From Anniella stebbinsi (taxonomy: Eukaryota; Chordata; Lepidosauria; Squamata; Anniellidae): a DNA stretch of 64,000 bases. The stretch's first letter is position 1; each line of letters begins with the position of its first letter. Positions 11,763 to 24,409 of the stretch are shown piece by piece. The notes under the pieces were generated by a model. The model was not told the origin of the DNA and did no database searches. It saw nothing but the letters and a program-made list of their open reading frames with translations. A program made the position numbers and the translations under genes. The stretch is taken from assembly GCA_029215795.1 (NCBI GenBank), contig JARDYH010000002.1, positions 367,627,570 to 367,691,569 of the forward strand, read 5' to 3'.

Positions 11763-12954
11763 GTGAGTTTCTTCTGACATTTGATTGCCTTGCATGTTTC
11801 TGAGGGAAACTTTCAGACTCCTCTGGGCTGGTTCACAGGTCACGCTAACCCTAACCCTGAAAATGAGCTCCGGTGGTTTGCTGCTCTCGGAATGGCCCAC
11901 TTTAGTCTCCTGGCAAGTGATTGGGCACGTGGTGCCTCGGCGTGGCTGCGTCTTTCCCCCTCAGTCCTCCCACCCTGCTCCCTGCATGTATCCCGATGTC
12001 CTTTGCATGGCAACGCATCTCATCCTTGGCCCTCAGCAGGAAACCTTCCTGGTTCTCCTCCCTGCTCTGATTGCCACCCCTTTTCGGAGCACTTTCTTAG
12101 TTCACAACCTTCCTCCCCCCCCCTTTTTAAGGTGCTTTGGAATTACGCAAATGGTTCCGTAATCTCCACCCCCCCCCCCCCCCCGTTCACAAATGTACAG
12201 ATTCACTGATCTGCTATGAATACTCTGCAGTAGTAGTACAACCACTTTGTCAATTTCCTTGTATATTGCCTGCTCCACTTCCCCACTTCCCTTGACAGCT
12301 TTGGGAGTATGCTGTCAAGGGAAACCCCAAGGTGGGGCAGGTCAGGCGCAAGGGAATTGACAAAGGGATTGCACTGCTGCAGACTACGCGCAGTGGACAG
12401 CCGAGTCTGTGCATGCTTGCAAAGTGCCAGGAGGAGCGCCAAAGAAGGCAAAAGCAAAATGGGAAGAAGAAGGTGGTGTGAGCCAGGCGAGCGCTCTGAA
12501 AAGGCGCACCAATGGGGGTGGGGATGGGGACGAACTCCTCCCTCTCAATGGCCTCTTCTCACTACTGTGCCTTGAACTGACAGCTGGCGGCTCCCTCCCC
12601 TCTTTCGTGTTTCTCTGAGCCCCATTCAGCAGGGGCTGTACAGGGCCGAGGGGTTGGCTGCCCACAGCTGCAGCCCTTCTACCTGCTTGCCCGAGTCACT
12701 GCTTCGTCCTGAACAGGACTTAGGGAGGAAACTGCCAAGTGCCGCCGGTTCAAGGTGTGATAATAGCAAGAGGATGATTTTGAGACGTGGGAGTTGTTTC
12801 CCCAACACCTTTCAGTGCTCCTGCTCAGAGCAATTACTTCATTCACCTGTCTTTCTTTTTAAAGAAAACCTCTTCAGTGCTTCTAAATTGCTCAAATGGG
12901 TTCGTATTTTCTTTTAGTATTGCTATTTTCTTGGGCCTTCACAAGTGTGTGCAG
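11763..12954. other. intron sequence with C-runs
   Basis: C-runs lie at about 12114-12123 and 12168-12184. A short inverted pair around 12280-12320 (cttgacagctttgggagtatgctgtcaag) could form a hairpin. No exon seen. Confidence 0.4.
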
Positions 12955-13300
12955 ATTAGTCTGTCCCAAATGTGCGGGACAGATAAAAGGAAATACTTCT
13001 TCACACAATGGAATTAAACTATGGAATTCACTCCCACAAGATGTGGTGATGGCCACCCATTTGGATGGCTTTAAAAGGGAGTTGGATAAATTCCTGGAGG
13101 AGAAGGCTATCAACAGCTACTAGCCCTGATGGCTATGTGCTCCCTCCAGTATCAGAGGCAGTAAGCCCGTGTGCACCAGTTGCTGGGGAACATGGGTAGA
13201 AGGGTACTGTTGCACCGTGTCCTGCTTTGTTGGTCCCTGGTCGACAGCTGGTTGGACCCTTGGTCTGATCCAGCATCAGGGCACTTCTTACGTTCTTAAA
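12955..13300 (+). mobile_element. CR1 LINE 3' end, plus strand, different subfamily
   Basis: The + strand reads RKYFFTQWN then a frame shift to LWNSLPQDVVMATHLDGFKR and ELDKFLEEKAINSY with a stop, the C-terminus of a CR1 ORF2. A 3' UTR follows, ending ggtctgatccagcatcagggcacttcttacgttctta. It differs from the ATTCTATG-tailed CR1 copies elsewhere in the window. Confidence 0.8.
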
Positions 13301-13777
13301 ATAATATCCTATTTCCCCCACCTGTCCAAAGGGAGGGAATGCTAGCAACAATACATCGTGGAAGGTCTGTGAACAAATCAGTGTGATTGTAAAGCATTTC
13401 AGGAGTGCTGTCCATTGCCCTTTCCCAATACACCCATCCCAGTCCCTTGGGTTTCCTCTTCTTTGGGTAACAACGTTTCCTCCTCAGTGTTGAATGTGGC
13501 CTTTCTCCAAGACCAGGAGCAAATGTGACCACTTCATTCTTTCTTTCCAGCATATGGACTCTGGGGCGAGAGAGAGCATTCTGGTGACAACCACTGCCAA
13601 AGGCCTGGTGGCGACTGTGGGGCAGGCCTGGTTGTGGGGGGTCCCTGAGGGCAGGGGAAGGGCCCTTTGTGGCCAGTCCTGCAGCATGCAGGGGCCCCGG
13701 CCTTTGGAACACGGGACAAGAGCAGTGGCAAAATGCATTGTGGGTGACCCTGTTTGTATGTTTTTGTGTTTATTTAG

Positions 13778-13828
13778 GTAAATGGCACAGATGCGGACTG
13801 CGAATATGAAGAAATTACGCTGGAAAGG
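13778..13828 (+). CDS. DLG1: DLG1 exon: VNGTDADCEYEEITLER, start of PDZ1
   Basis: A 51 nt exon of 17 codons in phase 0, between acceptor tttatttag and donor gtaaac. It encodes VNGTDADCEYEEITLER, the acidic lead-in and first beta strand (EEITLER) of PDZ1. The Cys in DADCEYEE replaces the Tyr I expect in mammalian SAP97 (from memory). Confidence 0.93.
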
Positions 13829-13931
13829 GTAAACAGTTGCTCTGATGACCTTTCATTTGTCGAGGGATTCGCTTTTTGCCCTGCTTGGAATTGAGCAGCC
13901 ATGTGGAAGGGTTTGATTTCCTTTTCCGCCC

Positions 13932-13935
13932 ATCA

Positions 13936-13976
<41 letters not shown>
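13932..13976. repeat. (ATT)n microsatellite
   Basis: About 15 units at the 3' end of a minus-strand L2 fragment. Confidence 0.95.
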
Positions 13977-14472
<496 letters not shown>

Positions 14473-14887
14473 TAGGCCAGTCCCTGTGGCTCCAGTGCCG
14501 TTTCGGCCAGTGACTGGAGGGGAGGCTGTCCTGCTAGGGGCCCATGGCCTTGCCCTGGCGGCTGTTGCCGACCGTGGGCAGCGGAGAAGGAGCAAAAGGG
14601 GCTTTGGGGCTCTTGAGATCCATGGTGGGAATGGGGTGGGTGGATGTGGGAGAGGAGCGGGCCGGCTGGAGGGCAGGGGACCCCCCACTGGATGGAGCGG
14701 GGCGCTGCTTCTGGGGCATGGGCTGCTCATGGAGCAGGGGGTGCCTAGGCCTGCCCTCCAGGTGCTGCCTCCGGTGCGCTTGGGAAGCGTCGTCGCTGGG
14801 GCCCACAGGGGACTTCTCTGCACGGGACTTAGCTTGGGGGCTGGCGTGTGGCTCCAGCTCAGGGCCGTCTCTGCTCCCCTCGTGCAG

Positions 14888-15057
14888 CGTGAACGACTGT
14901 ATTTTACGTGTGAACGAGGCGGATGTCCGCGAGGTGACGCACAGCAAAGCGGTGGAGGCCTTGAAGGAGGCGGGCTCTCTGGTCCGGCTGTACGTCAAGA
15001 GAAGGAAGCAAGTGACGGAAAAAATTGTGGAACTCAAGCTCGTGAAAGGGCCCAAAG
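14888..15057 (+). CDS. DLG1: DLG1 exon: PDZ1, second half, and start of PDZ2
   Basis: A 170 nt exon, acceptor cgtgcag and donor gtttgt. The first base completes the Arg codon and the last base opens a Gly codon. It encodes [20 protein letters not shown] through KLVKGPKG. The helix-B histidine in [10 protein letters not shown] marks PDZ1 as class I, selecting Ser/Thr at ligand position -2 (family knowledge). KRRKQVTEK is the basic PDZ1-PDZ2 connector. An alternative first frame through this region is longer in raw ORF terms but is intronic read-through. Confidence 0.96.
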
Positions 15058-15151
15058 GTTTGTGGTGGCAAATGGGAGCGGGCAGCCTGGGGCAACCCGG
15101 GAAGGAGGTGGCCACTGCCTTGCTGGCGCCCGTGGAGCCTCGTGTCTTCCT

Positions 15152-15171
15152 CCCCCCCCCCCCCCCCCCCG
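15152..15171. repeat. poly-C run in short intron
   Basis: About 20 C in the 410 bp intron inside PDZ2. Likely unstable in length. Confidence 0.85.
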
Positions 15172-15424
15172 TTCAGGCTGTACATCGTCTCGGGCGTGAA
15201 ATCCCGAGGCTACAGCAGGTGCCAGAGGTTCTCCTGCTTTGGGAAAGAACCCAGCTCTTGCCTGTGGGCCCATCTGTACAGGGATCAGGGATCTCTCCCT
15301 CCGCCACGTCCACTGTCCAGGCTTGATTCTCCCCAGACCCCTTCCTGCCCCCCGAAACCCCCTCTCTGCTCGTCCCAGGCCGAATCCCAGGAACCTGCCC
15401 ATGTCCTGAAGATGTGCCTGCTGA

Positions 15425-15866
<442 letters not shown>

Positions 15867-17513
15867 TCCTGGGCTGGGCTGGACTTCTCCCAAAGGCAGA
15901 CAAGGCTCTCCTTCCAATCTTGATAGGGCTCTGGGCTCTCAAAGTCCCACATGGAATAGCACTTGTTCATGGTCATGAGACACTCTCTCCCCCCCCCCCA
16001 TCCCCCCGGATCCTCTTAGCTGGGACTGGAGATCGGTGGGTCCACAGTTTGTCACACAGTATTAATGTGTAACGTGTGTTGTTGATAGGAGTTCACAGGA
16101 GTGCTATTCCTAAAGATCTGTATATGTTGACCGCAAGTGATCCGTAACAGATGGGATGAGTAGCGGAATGTGTTCTTAGGCTTGAAGGGAGGCTGTCTCC
16201 AATGGGCAGGTTGGGTGCTGGAAGCTGCATGGAGCGTTGCTTAGCAGAGATGCCTTCCTCTGGGGGGTTCCGGCATCAACAGCAGGCATGGTTGCATTGA
16301 CAGAAATAGGAAGGGTGGCCCAACCACCTCCCAGAGAGATCCTGGGAGAACAAGACGCTCACCAGGCGTGATTCCCTAAGCTCTGCTGCTGACCACGCTT
16401 GCCAGGCTGGTGACTCTACGACCTTAAGGAAGACGCTGCGTTGTTAGTTGAGAGGAAAAGGACTTTAATGTTGCTAAGAACAATGCCAGCCACGGCTTCT
16501 CTTATGCCTCTCTCCAATCATCCTAATTGCATTCTGGGTAGCCACATGTTTTACTTTTTTCATCGTTGAATAGATTTGTTATTATTCTCTGATACTGTTT
16601 GAGTAATAAATGTATATTCTGTGGTATCACTTTGTGTTACTTTGGCCTGAAAAAACTTTCAGGAACCACAACCCATATATATATAAATTCTTGATGCCCA
16701 GAACGCTCAGCTAGATTCTTAAATCTGTCACCGAGTTGGGGGTCTGTCCTTTAAAGCCCTTGTCTTCTCTCTTGATCTGGTGAATCTCAGAGATACCCGT
16801 TCAGGTTTGGGAAACAAGGTCGTTGGCGGAGCGCCAGGCAGCCTCCCACTGAAGCCATGGTCCCAAAGCTGGAGACACACGAGGGCTCCGTGGCTGACTC
16901 GTGTTTTGGAGACCCCGCGACTTCTGCAAATGGCATCGATCAGTTGTGTTCCTCTAAATCTCTGAGCGACCAGAGGGAGTGGGGCTGAGGGACTGACTGA
17001 TAGGCCCATGTTTGATCAGGGGCTCCCCAATCTCTGTGCTGTGTGTGTGTGGGGGGGGGGGATTGTCTTCCATTTTTTGTCAGCTGGACAGTGCGGCGGT
17101 GTGGGAGCAGGACACGACATGTTGGGGTCACAAGATACAACTTTGATTCCTCCGTTCTGTGTCCTTGTCTGTGAATCTTTGTGTAGAATTAGGTTGTGAA
17201 TCAATTTTCTCCTCCCCTGGTTAGGAAAAAGAGTAATTTGAATTTAGTTCCTGCTGTCCTGCAGTTTTTCATGTGTGTGGTGCGTGTGTCTGAGAGAGAG
17301 AGAGAGTGGGGAGGAGGTTTCTCTTGTTTTGCTTTTTCACCAGACAGTGCACCACACTTTAGTTCCTCTTTCCCTCTATTGAATTTTGGTAATATTTTTT
17401 GTTGAGTTTCCTTCCTCCCCCCACCCCAAATTTTTGTTCCATTTTCCTTTTGTTGCTGGATATATTCAGAAGATTTTTGCATTACCTTGGCATTTATGAA
17501 TTGTACTTTAGAA
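15867..17513. other. intron, no classified content
   Basis: No exon seen. A GT/G tract lies near 17041-17060. 16440-16640 contains aggactttaatgttgc and a reversed polyA-like signal but not enough structure to call an LTR. Confidence 0.4.
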
Positions 17514-18121
17514 CAGGGGTCCCCAACCTGTTTGGCACCAGGGACCGGTTTGTGGAAGACAATTTTTCCACGGACCGGGGGTGGTGGGGTGGTGGAGGGT
17601 CCCTCCACCCGAAACAAACCGCACCCGAAACAAACCCCACCACAAAGCCACCCACCACCCAAAAAAACCAGCCCGGACCTACCGGGTCTGCCACCGCCTC
17701 TCTCCTCTGCTGCCGCTGCTCTCCTCCGCCGCCGTGTGACAGTGACCCCCCCGTAGCCCCATCATGGGTGAGGGGGCTGCGGGGGGGTGTCATGCGGCGG
17801 CAGAGGCAGCGAGCTGCAGACCCAGTAGGTCCTGGCTGTGTTTTTTGATGGGTGGCTTGGTAGGGGGGGTTGTTTCGGGTGGAGGGGTGGCGGGGGGTCC
17901 AAGCCACCCCCCCCCAAAAAACCCAGCCCGGACCTACCAGGTCTGCCACTCTCCGCCGCCACCGCATGACCCCCCGCAGCCCCGTTTTGGCCCTGCCGCC
18001 CCCCAGTCGGCCCGGATTGCCCCAGTTTTCCCAGTCAGGACCGGGAAACTCCGGGCAATCTGGGCACCCTACACAGGTGAGAATGCGGCCTGGTTCCTAA
18101 CAGACCACGGACTGGTACTGT
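17514..18121. mobile_element. hAT-like non-autonomous element with rearranged interior
   Basis: The left end caggggtccccaacctgttt, with gggaccggtttgtggaagac and aatttttccacggacc, matches a widespread amniote DNA-element family that I recall as hAT type. The right side keeps gcggcctggttcctaacaga and ccacggactggtactg but stops before a terminal inverted CCCCTG. The interior is GC-rich and holds three related copies of one unit, at about 17600-17769 (+), 17770-17890 (inverted) and 17895-18000 (+). Confidence 0.65.
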
Positions 18122-18508
18122 AGTTATCTTGTAGTTTCTCCCTTTGAGTGCTGAAAAGTGGCCGAGAAAAAGAACGGAAAAAAGGGGGGGGGGGCTGGGC
18201 ATGGCCTCCGGACCTCCACCCCCGTTCTAGTTTCCTGCAAGCACCCTGGAAACTGACTAAGATGGGAGGTGGGATACAAACTTTCAAATCAAAACTGATG
18301 GTTGAGTTTCTGAAACGTTGCTGACAGTCAGAGCAAACGTTGGGGGGTGGGGGTGGGCTTCCTGGACAGAAGGTCAGATGCTGAGCCGGAGGTGAGAGTC
18401 CTCACCTCCGAGCAGACCGGTGGGTGGGTGCCAGTGACTTCCAGGGAAGCGCCACTTTTTCGCAGGGATGGGCTCATTCAGTCTTCTTCCTCCCTTCTGG
18501 CCCCCCAG

Positions 18509-18653
18509 GTGAACAGCGTTTGCTTAGAAGAAGTTTCACATGAAGAAGCAGTGATGGCCTTAAAAAACACCTCTGATTTTGTTTACCTGAAGGTTGCAAA
18601 ACCCACCAGCATGTTTATGAATGATAACTATGCCCCTCCAGACATCACCAACT
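18509..18653 (+). CDS. DLG1: DLG1 exon: PDZ2, second half, and start of PDZ2-PDZ3 linker
   Basis: A 145 nt exon, acceptor gccccccag and donor gtaagt, starting in phase 0 and ending with one base of a Ser codon. It encodes [20 protein letters not shown], then [21 protein letters not shown]. The His of VSHEEA gives PDZ2 class I specificity. The [11 protein letters not shown] motif is the conserved start of the PDZ2-PDZ3 linker in DLG proteins. Confidence 0.96.
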
Positions 18654-19564
18654 GTAAGTTGAACATGTGTTTACTATTTGGCTTATGGAACGCTTCCTGA
18701 AAAAAGAATTAACCACCCAACCCTAACCCAAAAATGTTTTCAGTTTGTTTAAAACCCACCAGAGCTCTTTGTTTTTTACCCTTCCGTTTTTATCACTAAG
18801 AATATTTTCACAGGAACGAAGAGAAGGAGGAGGATTATTGCACATGGGCTATTCAGCCAGAGAACAGCGAGGGGATGTCGGAGCCCTGGTGCAAGAGGCA
18901 GGAAGTTGGGAGGCAGGCCGGATAGGAGAGGGTCTTGGCTGTTTGTAGAGGCCCCCTACTCTTTGGCCCAGGAGAGCTGGAACTTGGAACAAGCCCTGCT
19001 CTTCCGCATAAAGGCTGCGCCTGGAGAGGCCCAAGCCTGCAGCTCTCAGCGGATGGGCAATCGATTGTGTGAGCCAAACAGGCTGAAAACAGTCTCCGTG
19101 TTGTGTTCTTTGTCACTGAAAGCGCCCCAGGAAGCGAGGCTTTCCCTTGTGTGTGTGTGTGTGGGGGGGGGGCTCCTCCCCCTCCTTGGTGTCTCAGGGA
19201 TATAGGATTGCTCCCTTGGCATGGACTCTGGTGCCTCTGATTAAGAGGTCTCTGAGACACAGAGGTTTAAGAAGGAACCGAGGGTGTTTGTCTTTAAGAT
19301 GCGACAGAATTCCAGGGTGTGGGGGGCTCCCCCTGCCCTGCTAGTATGTGGAAACAGCTTGGTTTTACAAGAATATTGGATTTTCTTCGGAATAGCAAAG
19401 TGATGTCATATAATTAAATTTGAAATGAAAAGGGAGGACATGGTCCTTTATTTTATCAGGACTTCCAAGTAAAGCATCTAATTTTAAATCCTGAAAGGCT
19501 GTTTGGCATAAAGAGAATTTAAACTGTGAAGATGTAGGGTAAGCATCCAATGTTAGTCCTCTGT
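18654..19564. other. intron, no classified content
   Basis: A (TG)n/G-run lies at about 19148-19171. The frames here are not exon-bounded. Confidence 0.4.
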
Positions 19565-19642
19565 AGAGTAGACCTATTGAAATAAATGGGACAAGTTAGC
19601 TGTGACTAACGTAAATCTCATTCATTTTTATGGGTCTACTCT
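19565..19642. repeat. near-palindromic short element (MITE-like hairpin)
   Basis: The left arm AGAGTAGACCTATTGAAATA continues to AAATGGGACAAGTTAG. It is mirrored by CTAACGTAAATCTCATTCAT and TTTTATGGGTCTACTCT. The two halves fold into one hairpin with a small loop near 19602. The flanks (ttagtcctctgt and atgtagaaccagcact) extend the imperfect symmetry. A short DNA-type MITE is likely. Confidence 0.65.
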
Positions 19643-20755
19643 ATGTAGAACCAGCACTAGACACTACCCATTAGCAGCAGCAGCAGCCTCCCGCTCTGTC
19701 GCCAAGAAGGCTTGTGAAGCAGCTTCCAGGTCCCACCAGTAAATCCGTCCTGCCTCAGGCCTACAGTCTAAAAGAGAGACGACTCACAAGGAAATAAGGA
19801 TGGGAAGGGAAGATGAGAAAAGCAAGCGCAGCCCCCATCCTGGGAGCTAGAAATTATGGCATCCTAGAAGTCATCTCTACTTCCTATATGCTGTCTATAA
19901 AGCCTACGCAAGATCAAGATCAAGGGAACCGATTCCTGTGACCTGGGAGATCTGCAGAGGTCCTTTGCTTCTTAATCCGTGAATCGTTTTTGTTGTGTTA
20001 TGTAAAAGAGGATGCAGACAATAACTCATCAAGAATTAGCAACGTAATTGTAAGAGCAAGAAGCCCAGAGCTCCCACGCAAATGAAAATCTCCAGATGGT
20101 GACAGTAATTGAAGATGGGTTAAAAAGCCTTTGGCCAACACTGTGGATGGCAAAATCCACTTCTTGGAATAGTTCCATGGAGGGATAGAGAAGAGAACCA
20201 ATGAGTGATCTCTGTGGGCCGTGGGAATCGTTCCCCATGATTGATCAGTGGGAGGCCTCTTTTCACCCGAAGATCCCTTTGAAATGGGTTTTGTTCTGAA
20301 GCTTCAGCATTCTGAGCGTGTAGCTTACTATTTTCAAATGTGTGATAAAAATGTTAAATGTTTTTTTTTTTTTTAGAAAACATGCTAAACTGTCATTTGC
20401 ATAATGCATCTGGCGCTTAACCGGAGCGTGGTACTCCTGGTGAAGGACCACCGGAGGGCCCACATGCACAGCCCAGATGGCCCTGAACCGATTGCGAGGA
20501 GCTGTGGGGGAGAGGAGGTGGCTTTCTCTCTGGCAGGGTGGTGGGTTAGGGACCCTCCAGGTGCCTGTGAACAGCTTGAAATGGCCTGTTGACTTGGCCC
20601 CTCTGGAAAGTGGCCAGCAGAAAGCTGTGTTTCAGCAGAAACCATCAGCCTGGTCTTCCTGACGTGCCAGTGAACTCTGGATGCCGCCGCCTGCCTCAGC
20701 TCCTGCATCCGGTCTTCACATAGAGTTCACCATGTGTGCATCTGTCTCTTCCCAG
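19643..20755. other. intron, no classified content
   Basis: A T-run at about 20360-20375 is the only notable simple sequence. No exon or named repeat seen. Confidence 0.35.
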
Positions 20756-20882
20756 CTTATTCTCAGCCTGTGGACAACTACGTCAGCCCATCCACCTACC
20801 TGGGACAGTCCGTGCCACCGGCATCGCCAGGGAGGTATTCCCCCATCCCCAAGGGGATGCTGGGAGACGACGAGATCACCAG
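20756..20882 (+). CDS. DLG1: DLG1 exon: PDZ2-PDZ3 linker
   Basis: A 127 nt exon, acceptor tctcttcccag and donor gtaggc. It encodes [18 protein letters not shown], then a Pro/Ser-rich stretch with [20 protein letters not shown]. This linker is the most diverged part of the coding sequence compared with mammalian SAP97 (family knowledge), but GRYSP and LGDDEITR are kept. The final Arg codon is split 2+1. Confidence 0.92.
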
Positions 20883-21309
20883 GTAGGCAGCTGCTGGGTC
20901 TCTGCGCTGAGCTCCACGGGGCTTAATCGGGAGGGCCAGGGGGCAGGGTGAAGGAGCCCTGGGGGCTTCCGGTGCAGGAGCGGGGATTTCGGCTGGACAA
21001 TCGGGGAAACTTCCCAGTGCTCAGGGCAGGCTGAATGTGGCGCCCGCTGCCGTAGGCCGGCTCTCCCTCACCATCAGGTCTCCCCCAATCAGCCTGTCCT
21101 CTGAGCTCAGCAATCCCAGGCGTTTGCATCGGAACTAGTGGCGTGGCTGCGTATCCCTTCCGTCCTTGCTGGTGGTGGTGGGGGGGGGGGCTGTTGGCGG
21201 GGGGGGGGAGTCGAATGTCATTGCATTCGATGGGCCACTGTTGGGAGCACGGAGGTTCTACAAAGCAGGTGGTGCAGGAGTCAAGCGGGGCACGGGGTGG
21301 GGGTGGGGA

Positions 21310-22617
21310 TTGCATCGACCATCAACCATGGTATCCTTCTGGGACGACTGGCTGAGTTGGGAGTAGGAGGCACTGCATTGCAGTGGTTCCACTCCTACTT
21401 GGGGGGTTGGCTTCAGAAGGTGGTGCTTGGGGAACATTGCTTGGCCCCGTGGATTCTCCAGTATGGGGTTCCGCAGGGGTCAGTCTTGTCCCCCATGCTG
21501 TTTAACATCTACATGAAACCGTTGAGTGCAGTCACCCGGAGTTTTGGAGTGCGTTGTCATCAGTACGCTGATGACACGCAGCTCTATTTCTCCTTTTCAT
21601 CTTCATCAGGTGAGGCTGTGGATGTGCTGAACCAGTGCCTGGCTGCAACAATGGACTGGATGAGGGCTAATAAACTGAAACTCAATCCAGACAAGACTGG
21701 ATGCTGTTAGTGGGTGGTTCCGCTGACCGGATGGAGGGTGTTCAACCTGTTCTGGATGGGGTTGCACTCCCCTTGAAGGAGCGGGTTCGTAGCTTGGGAG
21801 TTCTCCTAGAACCATCTCTGTCACTTGAGGCGCAGGTGGCCTCAGTGGCACGGAGTGCCTTCTACCAACTTCGGTTGGTGGCCCAGCTACGTCCCTATCT
21901 GGACAGGGATAACCTGGCTTCAGTTGTCCATGCTCTGGTAACCTCCAAGTTAGGTTACTGCAATGCACTCTACGTGGGGCTGCCTTTGAAGGTGGTTCGG
22001 AAGCTGCAGCTTGTGCAAAATGCAGCGGCCAAATTGATAACCGGAACCAGTAGGTTCGAGCCTATAAGACCTACTCTGGTCCGCTTGCATTGGCTGCCTG
22101 TATGTTTCCGAGCCCGATTCAAGGTGCTGGTTTTAACCTATAAAGCCTTACACGGCTTCGGACCACAATACCTGATGGAACGCCTTTCCCGACATGAACC
22201 TACCCGAACACTACGTTCAACATCTAAGGCCCTCCTCCGAGTGCCTACTCCGAGGGAAGCTTGGAGGTCAGCAACAAGGGAGAGGGCCTTCTCTGTGGTG
22301 GCCCCCCAATTGTGGAATAATCTCCCTGACGAGGCCCGCCTGGCGCCCAACATTGTTATCTTTTCGGCGCCAGGTCAAGACTTTCCTCTTCTCTCAGGCA
22401 TTTGGCAATATCTGAGGAGCCTGGGTTTGTTTTTTTGTTTTTGTAGCTTTTTTGGGCTGCTATAGCGGTTTTAAATGTATGTGTGTATTGTGTGTATGTT
22501 GTATGTTTTTGCTGTTTTAATTTTTGTATATTGTTTTTAATTGTTTTAATCCTATGTAAACTGCCCAGAGAGCTTCTGCTATGGGGTGGTATGCAAATGT
22601 AACAAATAAATAAATAT
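21310..22617 (+). mobile_element. L2-clade LINE, RT half and 3' tail
   Basis: The first frame reads INHGILLGRLAELGVGGTAL, YGVPQGSVLSPMLFNIYMKP and HQYADDTQLYFSFSS. It shifts near 21700 to LLVGGSADRMEGVQPVLDGV, then SKLGYCNALYVGLP and RERAFSVVAPQLWNNLPDEA. A single frameshift separates two long open parts, so the copy is fairly young. The 3' tail gtaaactgcccagagagctt ends in (aata)n at about 22600. It is 5' truncated inside the palm; G-runs precede it. Confidence 0.9.
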
Positions 22618-22901
22618 CCAGCCACTTTTGGAAAAGGCAGATTGCTTCACCTCATTGTGTGGGGATGGACCCCTGTCTCAGCCCCTGATGAGGCAAGAGA
22701 CACTCCTAGGGGGGTGAGGGTGACTGGCCGGAGGTGAGCATGGCCTCTGCTGAAATCCTTATTTGCATGCACATTTAATCTTAATCTGGGTTGACTGAAA
22801 TGTCTCCCGTCGAGTTGCAGCCATCTTTGTCGTGCCTGTGCAGTGGTTTGGTTTGGTTTGTGGAGGGGAGATTCACGGCCGGGGCTCTTTCCGTCTTCTA
22901 G

Positions 22902-23058
22902 GGAGCCGCGGAAGCTGGTGCTCCATCGAGGGTCCACAGGGCTGGGCTTCAACATCGTCGGAGGGGAAGATGGAGAAGGGATTTTTGTATCGTTCATCCT
23001 TGCAGGGGGCCCTGCAGACCTCAGCGGAGAGCTCAGGAAAGGAGACCGAATCATTTCG
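22902..23058 (+). CDS. DLG1: DLG1 exon: PDZ3, first half
   Basis: A 157 nt exon, acceptor cgtcttctag and donor gtgagt, ending in phase 0. It encodes [40 protein letters not shown] and [12 protein letters not shown]. These are the GLGF loop and the highly conserved PDZ3 beta-sheet core. An L2 insertion ends about 285 bp upstream. Confidence 0.97.
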
Positions 23059-23404
23059 GTGAGTTGTGACGGGTGGCTGAACGGAGAGAAGCGAGGTGGC
23101 GCCTTCCTCGTGGCGGCCTGCTTGGCTTCTCCCCCTTAATACGTGGCTGGCTAGACAGTGGCTGGGCGGCGTGCAGCACGGGGATCTTGCTGGAACCATC
23201 AGGAGGGCTGCTTGGTCCTCCCAGCGTCTCAGGCTGAGTCGTCTCTTGGAAGGTTCTGCTCCCCGCTGACGATCATTCTGAGAGCCCCACGGAGGCCGGA
23301 AGGAGGTGTTTAGGTCCCAGAGGCCCCAGTGTGCCGTTCTGTGAAATGCGTACACACACACCCTTACTCCCCCTAAACGTGCTGCATTCCCATTGGCCTT
23401 GTAG

Positions 23405-23507
23405 GTGAACGGCGTCGACCTCAAAGCTGCAACCCACGAGGAGGCAGCGGCCGCCTTGAAGAACGCTGGCCAAGCCGTCGCGATTGTGGCTCAGTACCGT
23501 CCGGAAG
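23405..23507 (+). CDS. DLG1: DLG1 exon: PDZ3, second half
   Basis: A 103 nt exon, acceptor ccttgtag and donor gtaaac, ending with one base of a Glu codon. It encodes [20 protein letters not shown], then [14 protein letters not shown]. The helix-B His is in ATHEEA, giving class I specificity. VAIVAQY has Ala where mammals have Thr (from memory). The upstream intron is only 346 bp. Confidence 0.96.
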
Positions 23508-24409
23508 GTAAACGCAGGACGGAATTGGTCCATCTGTCTCGTGGGGCTCAGCAGCTGGGATCGCTGCCGGGGGAGAGAAGAGCGACCGAGCTGCTGCTGC
23601 TGCCGCTTCACCCCCAGGAGCTTCACCACCCCCAGGCACGCTCCCACAGCGCCCCCTCGCCTGGACTGCGGTGGCGGCGCTGTCGCTGAGTCTTTCAGAA
23701 TTGGGGTTTTGGAGAGAGAGAGCCCCCCTCCCTCTCCCCCGCTCGGAATGGGAAGTCTGGAATGACGACCGTTGCTCAGGACAGGGGTGAGAGGCAGGTC
23801 CAGCCCTAACCCCGTCCTCATCCCAATCTCCGAAGTCATTGCTGGGGGGTGGGCAGTGTGTGTGTGGGTGGGTGGGGGGATGTTGCTGTATCTAAATATG
23901 GTGGCGGGGGCTGCCAGCAGGCTGGAACAGGAGTGTGAGCGCCGTGAGCCACAGCCTCCAACGGCCCCTTCTGAGCCCCCCTTCTGTGGCCTCCTTTCGA
24001 TCTGCTCTGGGCTAAAGGCCGCTGTCTGAGCCCGCGGGGATTTGGAGGCAAGAGGCCGCCATGTTCAGCAGGTGGGAGGGAAACGCTGCCTTCCTTTGGA
24101 GCAGAAGAAGGCCGGGAGTGAGGCTGCTCAGCCTTTCCCCGCCGTTCCTTGCTAAGCGCACTCGTCCCGAGGATGCCTCTCCCCAGCCCAGTGCGCTTTG
24201 CAAATTGGGTGGGGGGTTGCGGGGGAGGCCCTTTTCCCCTCTGCACGGGATGAAGGTTGCCGAAAGGGCCAGTGGCTCCCATGTAGCCGAGTTCTAGGCT
24301 TGTTTTCAAATGCTGGTTCTCTCGGGAGGAAGGTTGAGAAATATATCCATGCTTGACCGATGGAAAGCTCAGCACCCGGTCCAGCGAGGTTCTCCCTCCA
24401 TCAGGCCTG
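23508..24409. other. intron, no classified content
   Basis: GC-rich sequence without exon boundaries that I can support. Confidence 0.35.
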
